Source: Aphrophora alni
Lineage: Eukaryota; Arthropoda; Insecta; Hemiptera; Aphrophoridae
Direction: 5' to 3'
Assembly (NCBI GenBank): GCA_963513935.1
Contig: OY740774.1
Span: 90,222,424 to 90,286,423, forward strand
DNA: 64,000 bases
Below are positions 47,800 to 59,850 of the stretch, piece after piece. A program made the position numbers and the translations under genes. Position 1 is the first letter of the stretch. Each line of letters begins with the position of its first letter. The notes beneath the pieces were generated by a model. That model worked only from the letters and a program-made list of their open reading frames with translations. It searched no databases and was not told the DNA's origin.

Positions 47800-48910
47800 T
47801 TGTAGAATTTAAAACTAAAAGTTACATTTTTGTTTTATATTCATCACTAACTGCCTAAAAACATACAGTAACAATATAATTGTTTAGCAAGCGTATAAAA
47901 CGCCATATTGACATTTCTCAACATTAAAATATATTACTTTATTTTAATCTTATAATTAAATTTTATAAAAAGGAGAAAGTTTTTAATATCTTTACATAAA
48001 TAAACCTTAAATTAAAAACAGTGAATATAGATTGGGTTTATTTTGTTCGTATTTCAAATATTAAAAACATATTCTAGGTATAAATCGCGAATATAACCCG
48101 AAAACAGCCTAATTGGGCTACCTGATATCCTCTATAAACGAGTGTATATTATTTTTAATCTTTCATCTGTTTAGCACAAAGTTGTATTCATTTACACTGG
48201 GAAATAATTGTACGTTAATATGTTTTTGTTTCAGTTAAATAAACTTATTATTACTTATATCAAATATAAATTCAAAATAATTTTCCTCCATTCTAATAAT
48301 TATTCAGAGACTAATAATTCATGTATACGACTAATGGAATGATATGCGTAATATATTTCGTTTATAAAAAGTACATTCCTCCAAACTACACAAATATTGC
48401 ATTTATATTTTATAGCTATGGATTGCCGCAGGGTTGTTATCTTTTCATGCTGTAATATAAAACCATTGTACGATGTATTTAAATTTATTCAGTTTTCCAT
48501 TCTCAAATACTACTTTCCAGCCCTTAGGGTGAATTGTTGTAAAGTGGAAACTTCAAAAAAATGTTCAAAAGCGCCCACGTGTGGTATATCTCCCGATATG
48601 TCCAATATAACAATAAACTCTATAAGGAACTTTCATTAAAATAATTAATAAGGATGCAATTATTCAGGGGTAAACGGGAGCTCAGTATGGTAAACCGGAG
48701 ATACCCTAGAGGATATTTCTTTATCTATTTCTGGGTTAGAAGCTACTCTTCCATCTTTCTTATCATTTCTCTCTTGTCCAACTATTCCGACCTTGACGCT
48801 TCTAAAGTAAAGCCAAGGGTAAAAACTATCGTAACACCAAAATTATGCCCCCTTCTATCATAAATTGTTCAGAGCTACAACGTTGTACAAAACTACAAAA
48901 ATAAGATACA
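47800..48910. other. AT-rich stretch, nothing recognised
   Basis: The frames at 48397-48863 have no motif; I treat them as chance. Confidence 0.35.
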
Positions 48911-48914
48911 ATTT

Positions 48915-49150
48915 TAAGGTGATAACCTCGCAGTTATCATCGTTTAAAACATCAAAAAGAGAGCAAGCACTAGCATTCGAATATCGTCACAATCAGATGG
49001 AAACTAGAGATGGTAAAGAGACTCCTGTAATGAAAGATGAAAGAGAGAGATTCAACCCAAGACTAAATGAAGAAAGCTGTAGATGTAAGTAGGGTACTTC
49101 GGGATTAGAACACATGTACTCACTGTAAGTGAGATCCTAAGGGGATTAAA
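48915..49150 (+). repeat. Family A dispersed repeat
   Basis: aaggtgataacctcgcagtt, atcatcgtttaaaac, gatgaaagagagagattcaa, cccaagactaaatgaagaaa and tactcactgtaagtgagatc. The 75-codon frame at 48865 lies inside it and follows the repeat. Confidence 0.7.
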
Positions 49151-49159
49151 CTAGAATAA

Positions 49160-50510
49160 TATAACCTTGAACATGTTCTTGACTAGGAAGTATTTATTGC
49201 CTGTCACAAAGTTATTACGTAATAATGTATCGCAAGACTTGAAGAGTCTTTGCTCGTAATAATCTCGCTAGCTTAGAAGTACTGTACTTAAAATAATACT
49301 CTGAAAGTCTATATATCTTTAAAAACTGATACGAGTTTTTGTAATATCCTTAATAAAGTTTGTGTTATTATTTTCTATCGAAATCAATGATAATCTGTTT
49401 TTCACACCCATTTATAATCGAAATACTAATCTAACATAAAAATATTAAAATTATTTGTAAGTGTAAAACAATTTAATCGTAATTTTAAATTAATTGAGCA
49501 CAATCTCCTGGGTAAACAAATCTTTAAAATAATTTTAATTACATGTTTTATTACATTAGGCTATGTTGAAGTAGGCCAAATTGTTATAAAACTTACACCG
49601 CCATTTTTGTTACAGTAAAAAAGACCAGACTGACTTTACAATGAGTTTAGGTTTGGCTGGAGCTTTAAAATGACATATCAGAAGTACATATTTGAAAAAC
49701 TTAATTTTTTGTTTATTTTATCCATATTTTTAAAAATTATTAATCTATGTTGTTAAATTAGCATTTGTGTTACATCATTTTGAAGGTTTTATTAAATTAA
49801 AACTAATGGTGAATTCCGTTTTCAATAACACAACTCTCAACAAAAAGGCAGTTTTCAAAAAAACCACTACTTAGTCCGCCATTTTTGTTCTGATCCTTAT
49901 AAAAATATTCTCTTTACGCAAATGTTTTCATTTGCTTAGATCTACTTTATTTTTTAATTTCATAAATATCGGTTAGTAATTAAAAAGGTTAATTTTCTTA
50001 CACTAAAATTAGAACCCAAAAACAAATCTGCGTCAGGTGTTCCAGCTCCATCTCCATTCACATTTTCAGTTTTCTTTCCTTTTCCATTTAGTTTTAAATA
50101 ATTTTTAATAAAGTATTAATTTTAAAATGTATTTTTTAATCCCATTGACGGAAGTGAAAAATGTCTCTCTGTATTCACATAAGTCTTACACGTTCTTCGC
50201 TTGTACCAAATTGTATGTGATTAAAATTGAGCTTTTAATGTGGGCAGTCAAGGTTCATTGTTGTATTTCCTAATCACTCCTAAACAGTAATATATTTTGT
50301 CCTTACTATTTTCACACAAGTTTGTTCATTAATCTTTACTAAAATTTGAACTAAATACGTAATTTTGAGAAATGTAGTTTTTTATAAGCCCAATTTTTCC
50401 CGATAACCGATATTTTTATACCGATTTTTTTTTATGCTCTTAAAGCTAGACACTCTTAGGGGCACACTAACCTAACTTAACCTAACCTAACATAACTGTA
50501 TCTACACTTT
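49160..50510. other. AT-rich stretch with two short ccgccatttttgtt words
   Basis: caccgccatttttgttacag (49598) and agtccgccatttttgttctg (49874) are about 276 bp apart and could be remains of a repeat. A four-unit TTAGG tract on the reverse strand is at about 50468-50490. No gene is visible. Confidence 0.35.
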
Positions 50511-50515
50511 TTTCA

Positions 50516-50670
50516 CGTAGTCTTGAGTTAGATGCCTCTCTTTCATCTTTTCTGTCAGGTCACTCTTGACAACCTCTTGGTTTTGCAACTATTATTGTGT
50601 ACTCTTTTCTTCTTCTTTGTTTTATTATGCGATGACAACCGAGAGGTTTTTCGCCTTTAAACAAAAAAAA
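50516..50670 (-). repeat. Family A dispersed repeat, minus copy
   Basis: ctttcatcttttctgtcagg, tcactcttgac and gcgatgacaaccgagaggtt are the reverse complement of the family A core and first section. The frame at 50560-50748 follows it. Confidence 0.65.
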
Positions 50671-51450
50671 AATAGAAGCTTCACTTGAACAGAAATTCAT
50701 TAAAATCGCTACAAAAAAAAATAAATATAAAACAATGGTACTATGCATTTATATTTATTCTCTTTTTCATTTCCAAATACGTGGTACCACAACCATTTTA
50801 ATAAACTAAAAAGCACAGAAGGGTCACACCATTTTTCAATGCTTACTATTAAATCATAAACAGACAACCACACTTTGTAAACCTCCTGAATATATTCTAA
50901 GTATTGAGATCATAAGTTCTGTCATACACTGTGTATTTTCCAATTTATTCTCAAACCGCTTCTCATATTCTCTTACCTATCGTCTGACTTCTCTTCCTGA
51001 CTTCTCGTCACCCTCTCCTATCTCAGGGGGATAATATACGTGGGTAGAGGGAGACAAAAGAAAACGAATATGTCGGGAACGCAGGAGAAGGCGAGCGGGA
51101 ATATCAACGGGAAATTAAATTCTTCCAATGTATTTCATATTTAATGCATATATTACCTTCTTTTCTACTCGTGAGCTTTTATTATATACTGGGGATATAC
51201 ACGTGAATATTCCGACCATAGCATGTGATGATAGTCTCATTTCTGTTTTAGGTGTATAAGTCCACCTGTCAATAATAATAAGACAAGATTAAAGAGGACA
51301 ATAAGTACACAATCTACGTACTCCCTATATGAGGTGTCTGGTCACATGATATCAAGTGAAAATGATTTTCTACAAGCCGTCTGTCAATCGTTCTGTAAAC
51401 ATGGCGGCGGACAGACAAATAAAGATAGAAACATAAATTTGGTATAGAGG

Positions 51451-51464
51451 ACTAAAGTGCACTT
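51451..51464 (+). repeat. Target-site duplication, left copy
   Basis: actaaagtgcactt occurs here and again, identical, at 52142-52155. Removing the element and one copy restores an uninterrupted host sequence (…ggtatagagg-actaaagtgcactt-gtatggtacc…). Confidence 0.9.
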
Positions 51465-52141
51465 TTTTTTCCGTGGAGGTGGGGAATGCATTAATCACCA
51501 AAAGGTGGTCGTACACTAAAACCCACCTCCTAGTTCCCAGGGCTCCTTGCCAAACACGGAACTACCTTCCGGTTATATCCATCGTGTCGGCAGCCCTCCT
51601 TCCTAGTTTACTTTCTTTTCATGATTCTGAAAATGACATTGGCTATATGTTCCCACTTGTTCATTGACTCCAGCGTTAAGTTGACCATGTTGTCAGCGTC
51701 GACCTCAACACCCACGTCTTCACTCATCTTCTTTCTCTCTTCTTCCCACGCTTTGCATGTGAACAACGTATGCACCACATCATCGCATCGCTCATCGCAG
51801 AAGTCGCACGCGGAATCTTCTCTAATCATGAAATGCTTCAAGTAACTATTGAAGCATCCGTGTCCTGATAGGGCCCGAGTCAGGTAAAAATTTATCTTTC
51901 CATGCTTCCTGCTAGTCCATTTCTCCATATTTGGTAATACCCGGTGAGTCCATCTTCCGGTGTCCTCTACCTCCCATCTCGATCTGTAAAGTAGAGTTTT
52001 TTGGCTTCTGTCTTTTTTTCTTTTCTTGGCTCCATTTCCGATGTCCTTGTTGCCACATGAATCTCCCGACTTTCCGTAACTAATAAATCCAAAGGTGTGG
52101 TGCTGGATATCACCTGCGATGCACTCGTTGACACCGTACGT
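51465..52141 (-). mobile_element. 5'-truncated R1-clade (R1/LOA-like) non-LTR retrotransposon copy
   Basis: It is bounded by the 14-bp target duplication. Read on the minus strand it starts inside the C-terminal coding region, has a 3' untranslated region of about 140 bp with ggttttagtgtacgaccacc and ccccacctccacgg, and ends in a short poly(A) (the T run 51463-51470 on the plus strand). The intact duplication and open frame suggest the youngest insertion in the window. Confidence 0.85.
51608..52141 (-). CDS. Reverse transcriptase/RNase-type ORF2 C-terminus, R1-clade element (partial)
   Basis: A single open minus frame runs from the truncation point at 52141 to a stop at 51608; an ATG at 52151-52153 lies inside the target duplication and is not the native start. 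Key blocks: LLYRSRWEVEDTGRWTHRV, NMEKWTSRKHGKINFYLTRA, LSGHGCFNSYLKHF, and a zinc-knuckle CDFCDERCDDVVHTLFTC followed by WEEERKK. 'W-x-x-RW-x-x-x-x-x-GRWTHR-L-IP-x-I-x-x-W-x-x-RKHG-x-x-x-(Y/F)-LT-x-x-L(S/T)GHGCF' is the hallmark C-terminus of R1-clade (R1, LOA and related) insect retrotransposons. Cysteines and histidine of the CCHC knuckle are all present. About 178 codons remain of an ORF2 that would normally exceed 1,000; endonuclease and RT domains are lost by 5' truncation. No frameshift or stop is seen. Confidence 0.85.
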   Translation of the reverse strand, partial: TYGVNECIAGDIQHHTFGFISYGKSGDSCGNKDIGNGAKKRKKDRSQKTLLYRSRWEVEDTGRWTHRVLPNMEKWTSRKHGKINFYLTRALSGHGCFNSYLKHFMIREDSACDFCDERCDDVVHTLFTCKAWEEERKKMSEDVGVEVDADNMVNLTLESMNKWEHIANVIFRIMKRK

Positions 52142-52155
52142 ACTAAAGTGCACTT
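52142..52155 (+). repeat. Target-site duplication, right copy
   Basis: Identical to 51451-51464. Confidence 0.9.
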
Positions 52156-52354
52156 GTATGGTACCCTAATGAAATTCTCTATCTCTATTCCTCTCTGTCT
52201 ATATTTCTCTGTATTGCTATTTGTTTGCCTCTGTTATTAGTCAAAAAAATAGACTTGAAAATGTACTAATTCCACCCATTGTAAACCTTTTTTATATCAT
52301 ATCTTGTGTATTATACACGATAAATACAAATAAATAAGGTAAATATAAATTTGC

Positions 52355-52455
52355 TGATTTCAATTCTGAATGTAATGATACTAAAACCACCTCTCTATGA
52401 CGACATATAGCAATGCTATTGTCAAAAATATAATTTCGAAATTTGATCTCCCAGG
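52355..52455. repeat. Dispersed repeat, second of a pair
   Basis: gatttcaattctgaatgtaa, gcaatgctattgtcaaaaat and aatttcgaaattt correspond to 14025-14105. Confidence 0.55.
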
Positions 52456-53479
52456 AAAATGTGATTGATATAGTTACAAGATTCGGCAGAACAGCGTCAA
52501 CCACATGATTGTAGTTAGTGGAGGGTGCTTCACATATGTAGCTACGAAACCCGTCAGGGCATAGACACTGACACGAGCGAAACTAGTGGTGACTCTTTAA
52601 TACATACACATCTAGGAGACCCGTTAGGTTCTAGTTTACCTTAATAAAATAGTAATTCTAAAAACTTTGTAACAAATATTTTTAACGGATTTACACTATT
52701 TGTAAATTTAATCTAGCAATTTAATTTAATATTTCCTTTAAGGCCCAAGAAACGAACTTTTGAGCATTACAATTAGAGGACTTGATTTTAGTAATGAGGG
52801 CTGGATAAGTATTTATGTTTTACGATGTTATTTCCACACTATTATTGTCTATATTATCAATATAGTTTATTACTGCGTATATAAAAAACGAACACACGGT
52901 GTTTCGATATTATAAACCAATTTTCGTTATCAAGTAAATAAAATAAATAATATTAAAAAATATGAAAAGAACCACCAGTGTTCCAGTGTTAAAGTTATAA
53001 TTTAAACTAATATTAGTTATCTAAAGAAATCCACTGCTAAAACTAAACCTAAACCAAGACATACGTGACAAATCACTAGAATTATACACAAATGATGGCA
53101 AATATCAGAATAAACTTTATTAAAGATATTGGATGAATACATTAACTACTACTGGGAATATTAAGTTCTAAGATAGTAATACCATGTGAAGCATTGAAGT
53201 GACTTCAAAAGATAACTAATTATTGAGTAAATTGGATGACCTGAATCCAACATAATTAATGTTAACGAGTACTCTGTGATAATGATATTACAGTCGAATT
53301 ATAAGAGCTATGTCAGTTTCTAGAGTTGGAAGGATTGAAGATCTGACTGCTAGCAAATTTACTTTTAATTCTATAACACGTATGCAACGAAACATTTTGG
53401 AGGAAACTCAAATTTTATAATTTCTAGAAATCAGAAAACCATTACGATTGTTGGCTGTGTTTTCTCTTCGGTTTTAATG

Positions 53480-54745
53480 TCCCTCCCCCCCCTATTTTTG
53501 TGTATTTTATATCATATTGTTTTTTAACCAGTACTGCCCATTATAACTATAAAAACGCTAACTTTTCGTTTTTGGAAAATTTAAGGGATCACTAACTCCA
53601 AGATAAATACTAAAATCTTAATGCGAATGTGGTCATGTAGTACATGGTTTAACACCGTATTTTTATAAAAAGACTAATTTTGACCGTCTGTATGACTTTT
53701 ATAATTTTAGTAATTTACTTACTTATTTATGACGCGTTTCGGATCTTTTCAATCATCAGATTCTCCCTCTATTAAGGTCGTTAATACATCAAAATAAATA
53801 TACAGTCAACATAACACAAACACACGCGCACAATAACACAATAATGTATAAACTCTCAAGTGACCCTATGTATTCGAGGATGTGCACAAGCTGTACATTA
53901 TTGTGCGCACGTGTGTTTGTGTTTGTGTTATGTTAACTGTATATTTATTTTATGTATTAACGAAATCAATAAAGCGAGAATCTGAAGATGGAAAACATCC
54001 GAAACGCATCATAAACAAGTAAGTAAATTACTAAAATTATAAAAGTCACACAGACGGAATAAAATTAGTCTTTTTATTCAAATTTGTGACCTCGATACAG
54101 ATACAATGAATTTTAAAACCGTATTTTTGGTTGTTTTTTTGTAATAACATTGGTGGAATCAAAACTGAAAAAGTCTACCGTTTTCGAAGTAAAAGTAGGT
54201 TCGAGATTTATTAGTTGAGTTGAAAGTTGTAATGAAAAGGCGATCATGCTATGTATCGTTAACAATGTATTCTTTTTTCTAAAAACAGTGGCGGAATCAA
54301 AACTGGAAAAGGTTTTATCGTTTTCGAGATAACCTAACTTAAACCTACTGATATCTTTAAAACTTTTAAGCTTTATACATTTTTGATTCCATCACTGGTT
54401 TTATAAAAAAAAAAAGACAGTGTTAAACGATAGGTAGCTTGATTAAAATTAATACCCTTTTCATTACAACTTTCAGGTCGATTTCTAAATCTCGAATCTA
54501 CTGTTATCTCGAAAAGTTAAAACCTTTTCAGTTTTGTTTCCACCACTGTTATTAGGGAAAAAATACGGTGTTAAACCACATACTGCATGACCACCTTCAC
54601 ATTAAGATTTTTGAAGTTTACATCTTGGACCTTGAATGATTCCCGAAAATTTCAAAACATTAAAGTGAGTGTTTTTCATTTATAATGGGTGGTATTGGTA
54701 AAACAAACAATGGGATATAAAATGTACAACAAAATAGGAAGGAAA
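53480..54745. mobile_element. Foldback element interrupted by a nested insertion
   Basis: Arms are long inverted repeats centred near 54342. Left-arm landmarks: tattttatatcatattg (53502), gtggtcatgtagtacatgg (53630), accgtattttt, gtggaatcaaaactgaaaa (54154) and gttgtaatgaaaaggc (54227). Right-arm complements: caatgggatataaaatgta, ccacatactgcatgaccac, aaatacggt, ttttcagttttgtttccacc and cccttttcattacaactttc. Each arm is about 370-400 bp once the 453-bp insertion in the left arm (53665-54117) is removed. No coding sequence was found; a non-autonomous foldback transposon is the likeliest class. Confidence 0.8.
53665..54117. mobile_element. Nested palindromic insertion, probably a non-coding Penelope-like derivative
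   Basis: It is flanked by an 11-bp target duplication, accgtattttt at 53654-53664 and 54118-54128. Arms 53665-53850 and about 53892-54077 are inverted repeats centred at 53870 (ataaaaagactaatttt pairs with aaaattagtctttttat; gacgcgtttcgga with tccgaaacgcatc). A non-palindromic stretch of 40 bp (54078-54117) follows the right arm, reminiscent of the short extension described for Penelope elements. Each arm carries the hammerhead-like motif. A gcgtttcg-type core also occurs in the arms of the Penelope-like element at 41860-42950. No coding sequence. Confidence 0.75.
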
Positions 54746-55080
54746 GGATTTTAAATCTAAATGTATTAGTGTTATTGGCAATTTAAAATCGTGTTTTCTA
54801 AAAATGATAGAATGATTGTTTGTGAAATTTATAAGCTTTCTGTTACATTAGTTTTTCACATTTTGATAAAAAAAGTTCCAGACGGCTATATGGATTAATT
54901 TCGTCTTTCTATCCCATCCTTAGAAGGTATTCTGGTTTGTAAAACATTTGATAATAATGGATTGTATTGATTGATACACTTGTAGTTTAGTTGTACATTT
55001 ACTAACCTTTATGTATATAGAAACTATTATTCGACGTTAAGGATCAACGTCAGTTATCAAATAATAAAAATAGAACATGA

Positions 55081-55281
55081 TTGGAAAAGAGGGAATATAG
55101 CCTGGTAGCGTCACGGGATCTAAAACTATCAATCAGAAAAAAGAACCCAGAGCTAAAGATAGACTTAAACAGTCAAAATAACTACGATTATATACAAACG
55201 TGGTCAGGAATTCGCAGAAGTAGAATTCACAACACAAGGAATATCAAACACCAAGTTGAAATGAGTTCTTACCCTGGTTAA
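55081..55281 (+). other. 66-codon open frame, unrecognised
   Basis: The frame reads REYSLVASRDLKLSIRKKNP and later YDYIQTWSGIRRSRIHN. It is slightly more balanced in composition than the other chance frames, but I recognise no domain. It may be a scrap of a mobile-element protein or chance. Confidence 0.2.
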
Positions 55282-55289
55282 CCAAATAA

Positions 55290-58200
55290 ACAGGGATTGC
55301 ATGCTAATGACAAAGTTATTAATAGTTTTATAGGAGTAAACAACCCTATGTCCCTTGAAGTTTACATTTGAACAAAATTAAATCAAAATCATTACAGACG
55401 ATTATGTTACGTTTATTTTAAACAGCACGATAATTTGTTTATTTATGTATTTATTTTCAAGTCTTCACAAATGAACTTAATAGTGACGTAGTAATAATCT
55501 TTTTTTATGAAACTTTAAATATTCAATTTACTTATTACGTGATTATAAAACTCTTAATAATAATTATTATTTATTTATTCTCATCTTTTACTAAACATTG
55601 TCGGCTATATCTAACACGCTGGAATAATTACTTAATACTTAAAATACTTAACACAGTTTTAAATTGTATGTAATTTACATCATTGTTTAATCCACAACCT
55701 TCTATCAATGCTTACTTTTTTACCCACTTTCAATGTCTAATTAGAACTTCTAATTATTTACTGTTCTTGCACTTTAAGGCAATCTATTAAAAAGTTTTAC
55801 ACCAAGATATTTTAAACTCTGTTGAGATTTGTCTAGCATAACATAGTCTGCTTAAATTAATCTATTATTTTTAGTATTATAATTATGTACGTTACTTCTC
55901 TTACTATAAGTAGAGAAATTTTCTTTTACGTTTAACAATGAGTTTCAAAATAAACAAACGGGGCACAGTGATTATAACCAGCTCAACAAAGTGTGGCCTG
56001 CAAGATTCACTATCAGTCTTATTAAATATTACATAATGTATAAAGTAAATAAAAACTCATTTGCTTTCCACGTTAACTAATTTATTTATTTTAAAAAATA
56101 AACTATTTACAACCAGAAATAAATATCTCTCTGTCTAGAAATAAACTCTACATCTCATTATCCTTGAATACATTTCCAGGTTAGCCAACTTGCTCAACTC
56201 ACGTGAAGGTTTATCACACTTCCTAATCCAAAGTAAGGGTTTAATTATTGCTAAGGGAATGAAGCACTATAGTAATTAATACAGAGCTCTAATATTACGG
56301 AGAGTAAACCTAGGTTTTATGAGAGGAGAGCAACTATATGTATTCATTACTACATAAAAATAATTTTCATGAAAGAAATATAACATTTTTTTAAATATTT
56401 GGTAGTTAAATATTTTATTAAATTTGTATTAAACTTATAAATACAGATTAAACAATTAATTAATTTGGTATATATTAGTTTAACTAACTAATTTTTAATT
56501 CTCCTATTTTATATAGTAAATACAAGCTAAACTATTAATATTAATTTAGTATAAATTAGTTCAACTAATTAATTTTTAATTCGACTCTTTTATATTGTAA
56601 AATTCTACTTTAAAATCGAAATCTTCTTGATTAAAATTTTGTTAAAATATAGGATATCATGTTTTAACTTGCAATGTTATCATCTAATCACCACATACAT
56701 GATTATAAAAAATCAATCCAAGAGTTCTGATTGGCAAAGATATATATCCCATTATTTTGATAAACCAGTTATATCAAATTATTTAATACCACATTTTGTT
56801 ATTGATTCTCAAACCTACAGTTCATTTACGTTGAAGTAAATTTAAATATTCGAAACTTAATTATTAGCAAAACTTGGCTGGTTTTTCATTCCATTTATTA
56901 TAACAATTAATCACCATGACAACCAATATTTATTTAAATTATATTATTATAACAATGTGTAAATCCATACAATCAGTATAACCAACTTTGATAAATTAAA
57001 TAATATCAGATACTTCTTTCTTGCACACTAATGTATCATTTAAGAAATAAAATTGTAAATCAAGAGAAGTTTGCTGAAATTGTAGCCACAAATGTGTGAT
57101 AAATTAATTATTTGTGTTTGGGAATTGTTGATACTATTGAATTGTGCGTGCTGGGAATAACATTATATAGACGTTGATCACCTCTGGCCACCTCCATCCC
57201 CTGGAATCATATTCCATACACTAAGGGAGATTTAAATGATGATTAAAGCAAATAATAATTACTTAACGTCAAACACTGGATCAAACATTTTACTCCCGGT
57301 CATTGAACTCACGTTTTACAATGGATTAACCAAAACATTATCTTAAATAAAGACATTATGTAACCTTTACTGCCTTTATGATAATCTATATAAATTACAA
57401 AGTCTTCTTAAGATGACAAACTGTGGCAATTTACTATAATATACACTTAATTCACTAAGAATAGCGCATAATAAAACACTTGTAAAATTTATTTCGCACC
57501 ATTATAAAACAGCTGTCATTCACAACAATGAAAGCATATTAAGTTCTGTTTAAGTTAGTCCTGTATTGCTAGTGCAACTGTAGTTTAGTGTTATAAATTG
57601 CTACAACAAAACAAGAAAACGCGTTTAATGTGTTTGAGTTTACTCGAACTGGAGCTGTTTTAGCAGTGCACGGAAACTTTTGAACCAAATTTGAAAATAA
57701 TGCTCCTCACAGAAACTGTTTAACATGTTGATGAAATCACTTCGACACTAGTGGATCCTTAGTGAAAAGGCTTCTGATTAATCAGTGAATGGAGTTTTTT
57801 CACGGCCGAAATTCAAAAATCAACATAGCCTTCTATTAGAAAATTAGAGGTCCATAATCTACAGTGTAGCTATCTTATGGAAGTATCTAACATGTGAACC
57901 ATACAACGTACATATTCTACCAACGGTAAAACCTAACGACATGCCAAAGTACCACGACTTTTGCCATGAACTATTTACAAACAGGCAAATGTGAAGATCA
58001 ATTCCCATAATGTTCGCATCTAGAGAACAGATAACTTTAATGAATTGGTCCAACATGTAAGAGATTCAACAAATCTTACGTAATTTGTACTTTAAGCAAA
58101 TTAATACCATTTGAACTTTACAAGGAATTGTCATTTCCTTAAATTAACCTTAAAGTTACTTACCAATATATTAAATAATGAAACAGTCCTTTGTAATAAT

Positions 58201-58660
58201 GAAACTCATTTAAAAAATTTACTATATTTAAACTTCCATTAAACTTTCCGAAAGTTAAAAATATTATCAACATTTTAATACATGACTAGCCGTAGACAGC
58301 TTTTACTGGCTTAGTGTTTTACTCTGCGGGGGAGATCCAAAGCCATGATGAGTTTTTGGAGCTTTACTTTGCTGGAGAAGTTTTTCTATTTTTATTGAGA
58401 TTTAACTTGAATGTATTAATGAGGTATAATGTATATTTATTTAATGATTATTTACTTCATTTATTTGTTATACTCTCTATATTTAAATTTAAATTTATTC
58501 ATTGTTTTGATTCTTAATAATTCATAATATTGTTATTGTGCAAATTTAAAATGTGTACAATTGTTAAGTGTGTTTTAGTGAATGTATGACTGATTTGTAT
58601 ACAATTTTATTGTTGCCCAGAATGAAAAATAAGGGAAATTATATAAGAAGTTTTCACCGA
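55290..58660. other. AT-rich stretch, nothing recognised
   Basis: No tandem array, mobile-element motif or plausible gene. Around 56400-56600 the text is almost entirely A and T, with taattaattttt and tagttcaactaa words repeated loosely. The frames at 56627-56839, 57859-58056 and 58314-58517 lack motifs. Confidence 0.35.
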
Positions 58661-58668
58661 ATATTGTT

Positions 58669-58973
58669 AATAACTACAGAGGAATATCTTTTATAGATTC
58701 TGTTTCAAAAATTTTTACAATGATCAATCTCTATAGATTAGAATGATAATTATTGTGTTTTAAACCAAAATACATTAATTGAATATCAAGCGGGTTTTTG
58801 CAGAGGTTTCTCGGCAATAGATAACATTTTCAATTTGTTTAATATTGTATAGCTTAAATGAAGAAAGGTGGGGGAAAGTTGATTGCTTTTTTGTTGACTT
58901 TCAAACAGGTAATGAATTATTTAGGTAAGCTGTACAATTTAGCGGTGTCTACAAAATTTATAAATATATTAAA

Positions 58974-59009
<36 letters not shown>

Positions 59010-59140
59010 CTACATCCCCATAAGTTTGACTTGATAATAGTCTAACAGAGGATTTTTCAACAACTTCAACTGTTAGGCAGGACTGCCTTCTCTCTTCTAT
59101 GTTATTTGCTTTAATTAAAATAATTTCCTAAATGTCTTTC
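58669..59140 (+). pseudogene. Non-LTR reverse transcriptase core remnant
   Basis: Plus-strand blocks, in different frames, read NNYRGISFIDSVSKIF, IEYQAGFCRGFSAIDNIFNL, FVDFQTGNE, AVSTKFINILKDIYI, and DFSTTSTVRQDCLLSSMLFA. These follow the order of non-LTR RT motifs: NYRPIS-L-x-x-x-x-SK-x-F, QAGFR-x-G-x-ST-x-D-x-I, FVDF-x-K-AFD (motif A; the second catalytic-motif aspartate is lost here), and TTSGVRQGCLLSP-x-LF (motif B). An (AT)n run at 58975-59006 lies between. The YADD box is not found: the copy ends or is cut near 59150, where the minus-strand BEL/Pao remnant starts. Confidence 0.7.
58975..59006. repeat. (AT)n microsatellite inside the LINE remnant
   Basis: About 15 TA units following aaaagatata. 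Confidence 0.9.
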
Positions 59141-59169
59141 TAGGGACCAACAGAAAGGCAATAGTGAAA

Positions 59170-59850
59170 TATCAGGAAATACAAGCAAATATTTTATTTC
59201 CAGTGATTACCTGACCTTATAAGTCGGCTCCAATAAGTCAATTGGTTGAGGATCTTTAAAATTTGAATCAGCTAATTTAAAAAACTTTATTTTGCATTCT
59301 AGTTCAATTGATTTCCTTAATTTAGGAAGATCAGAAACTATCTTGCCATCAATTATAACATTATAAATATGAGACCGTCAAGCGTTGATATGTTGATTCT
59401 AGCTAAACCTCTCACTCTAGTACACATGTTAGATATGTCATTTAAGATTACGTCAACGGGTTTGTTGTTAGCAAATTTTGTTGTTATAAGTGTGCTTTGG
59501 CTTCCGGAGTAACATCTACAAGTCTACATTTTTTGAAGAAATATGGACATTAATTTTACCTAACATTATGATACAAGCATTATTAAAATGTTTTCTAGTA
59601 TTGGTTAAGCTGGAAGTGGTTTGCGTGAGATTGGATTTTGAATTAGCTGATTGTTGTCAGAATCGGTTGCTACGTCATCGCTAGCTAATTTATTGACAAA
59701 TGTTTCGTACTCAGTAAGTTTTCGCTGAATAGTTTCATAATAATCTTTTAACTTAATGATAATACGATTAAGTAAATTGTCAGGTCCGTATGTTGTGGTA
59801 ATTTCCTTTAAATGGTCGTTAATTTTAGTAATTCTACCGGAAATGACATC
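59170..59850 (-). pseudogene. BEL/Pao-type LTR retrotransposon remnant (gag-like and peptidase regions)
   Basis: Minus strand, from 59850: an open stretch of about 80 codons with GPDNLLNRIIIKLKDYYETI, then QRKLTEYETFV (helical, gag-like), a stop, then after frameshifts VDVILNDISNMCTRVRG, LARINIST, NVIIDGKIVSDLP and KLADSNFKDPQPIDLL. The last blocks match the BEL/Pao peptidase region (DUF1758 family): 'G-(I/L)-x-N-x-x-T-x-x-x-G ... SDLP ... L-AD-x-x-F-x-x-P-x-x-ID-(I/L)-L-(I/L)-G'. The protease active-site D-(S/T)-G is not recognisable, and stops are frequent. No LTRs were located. The plus frame at 59490-59684 is a shadow. Confidence 0.65.
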
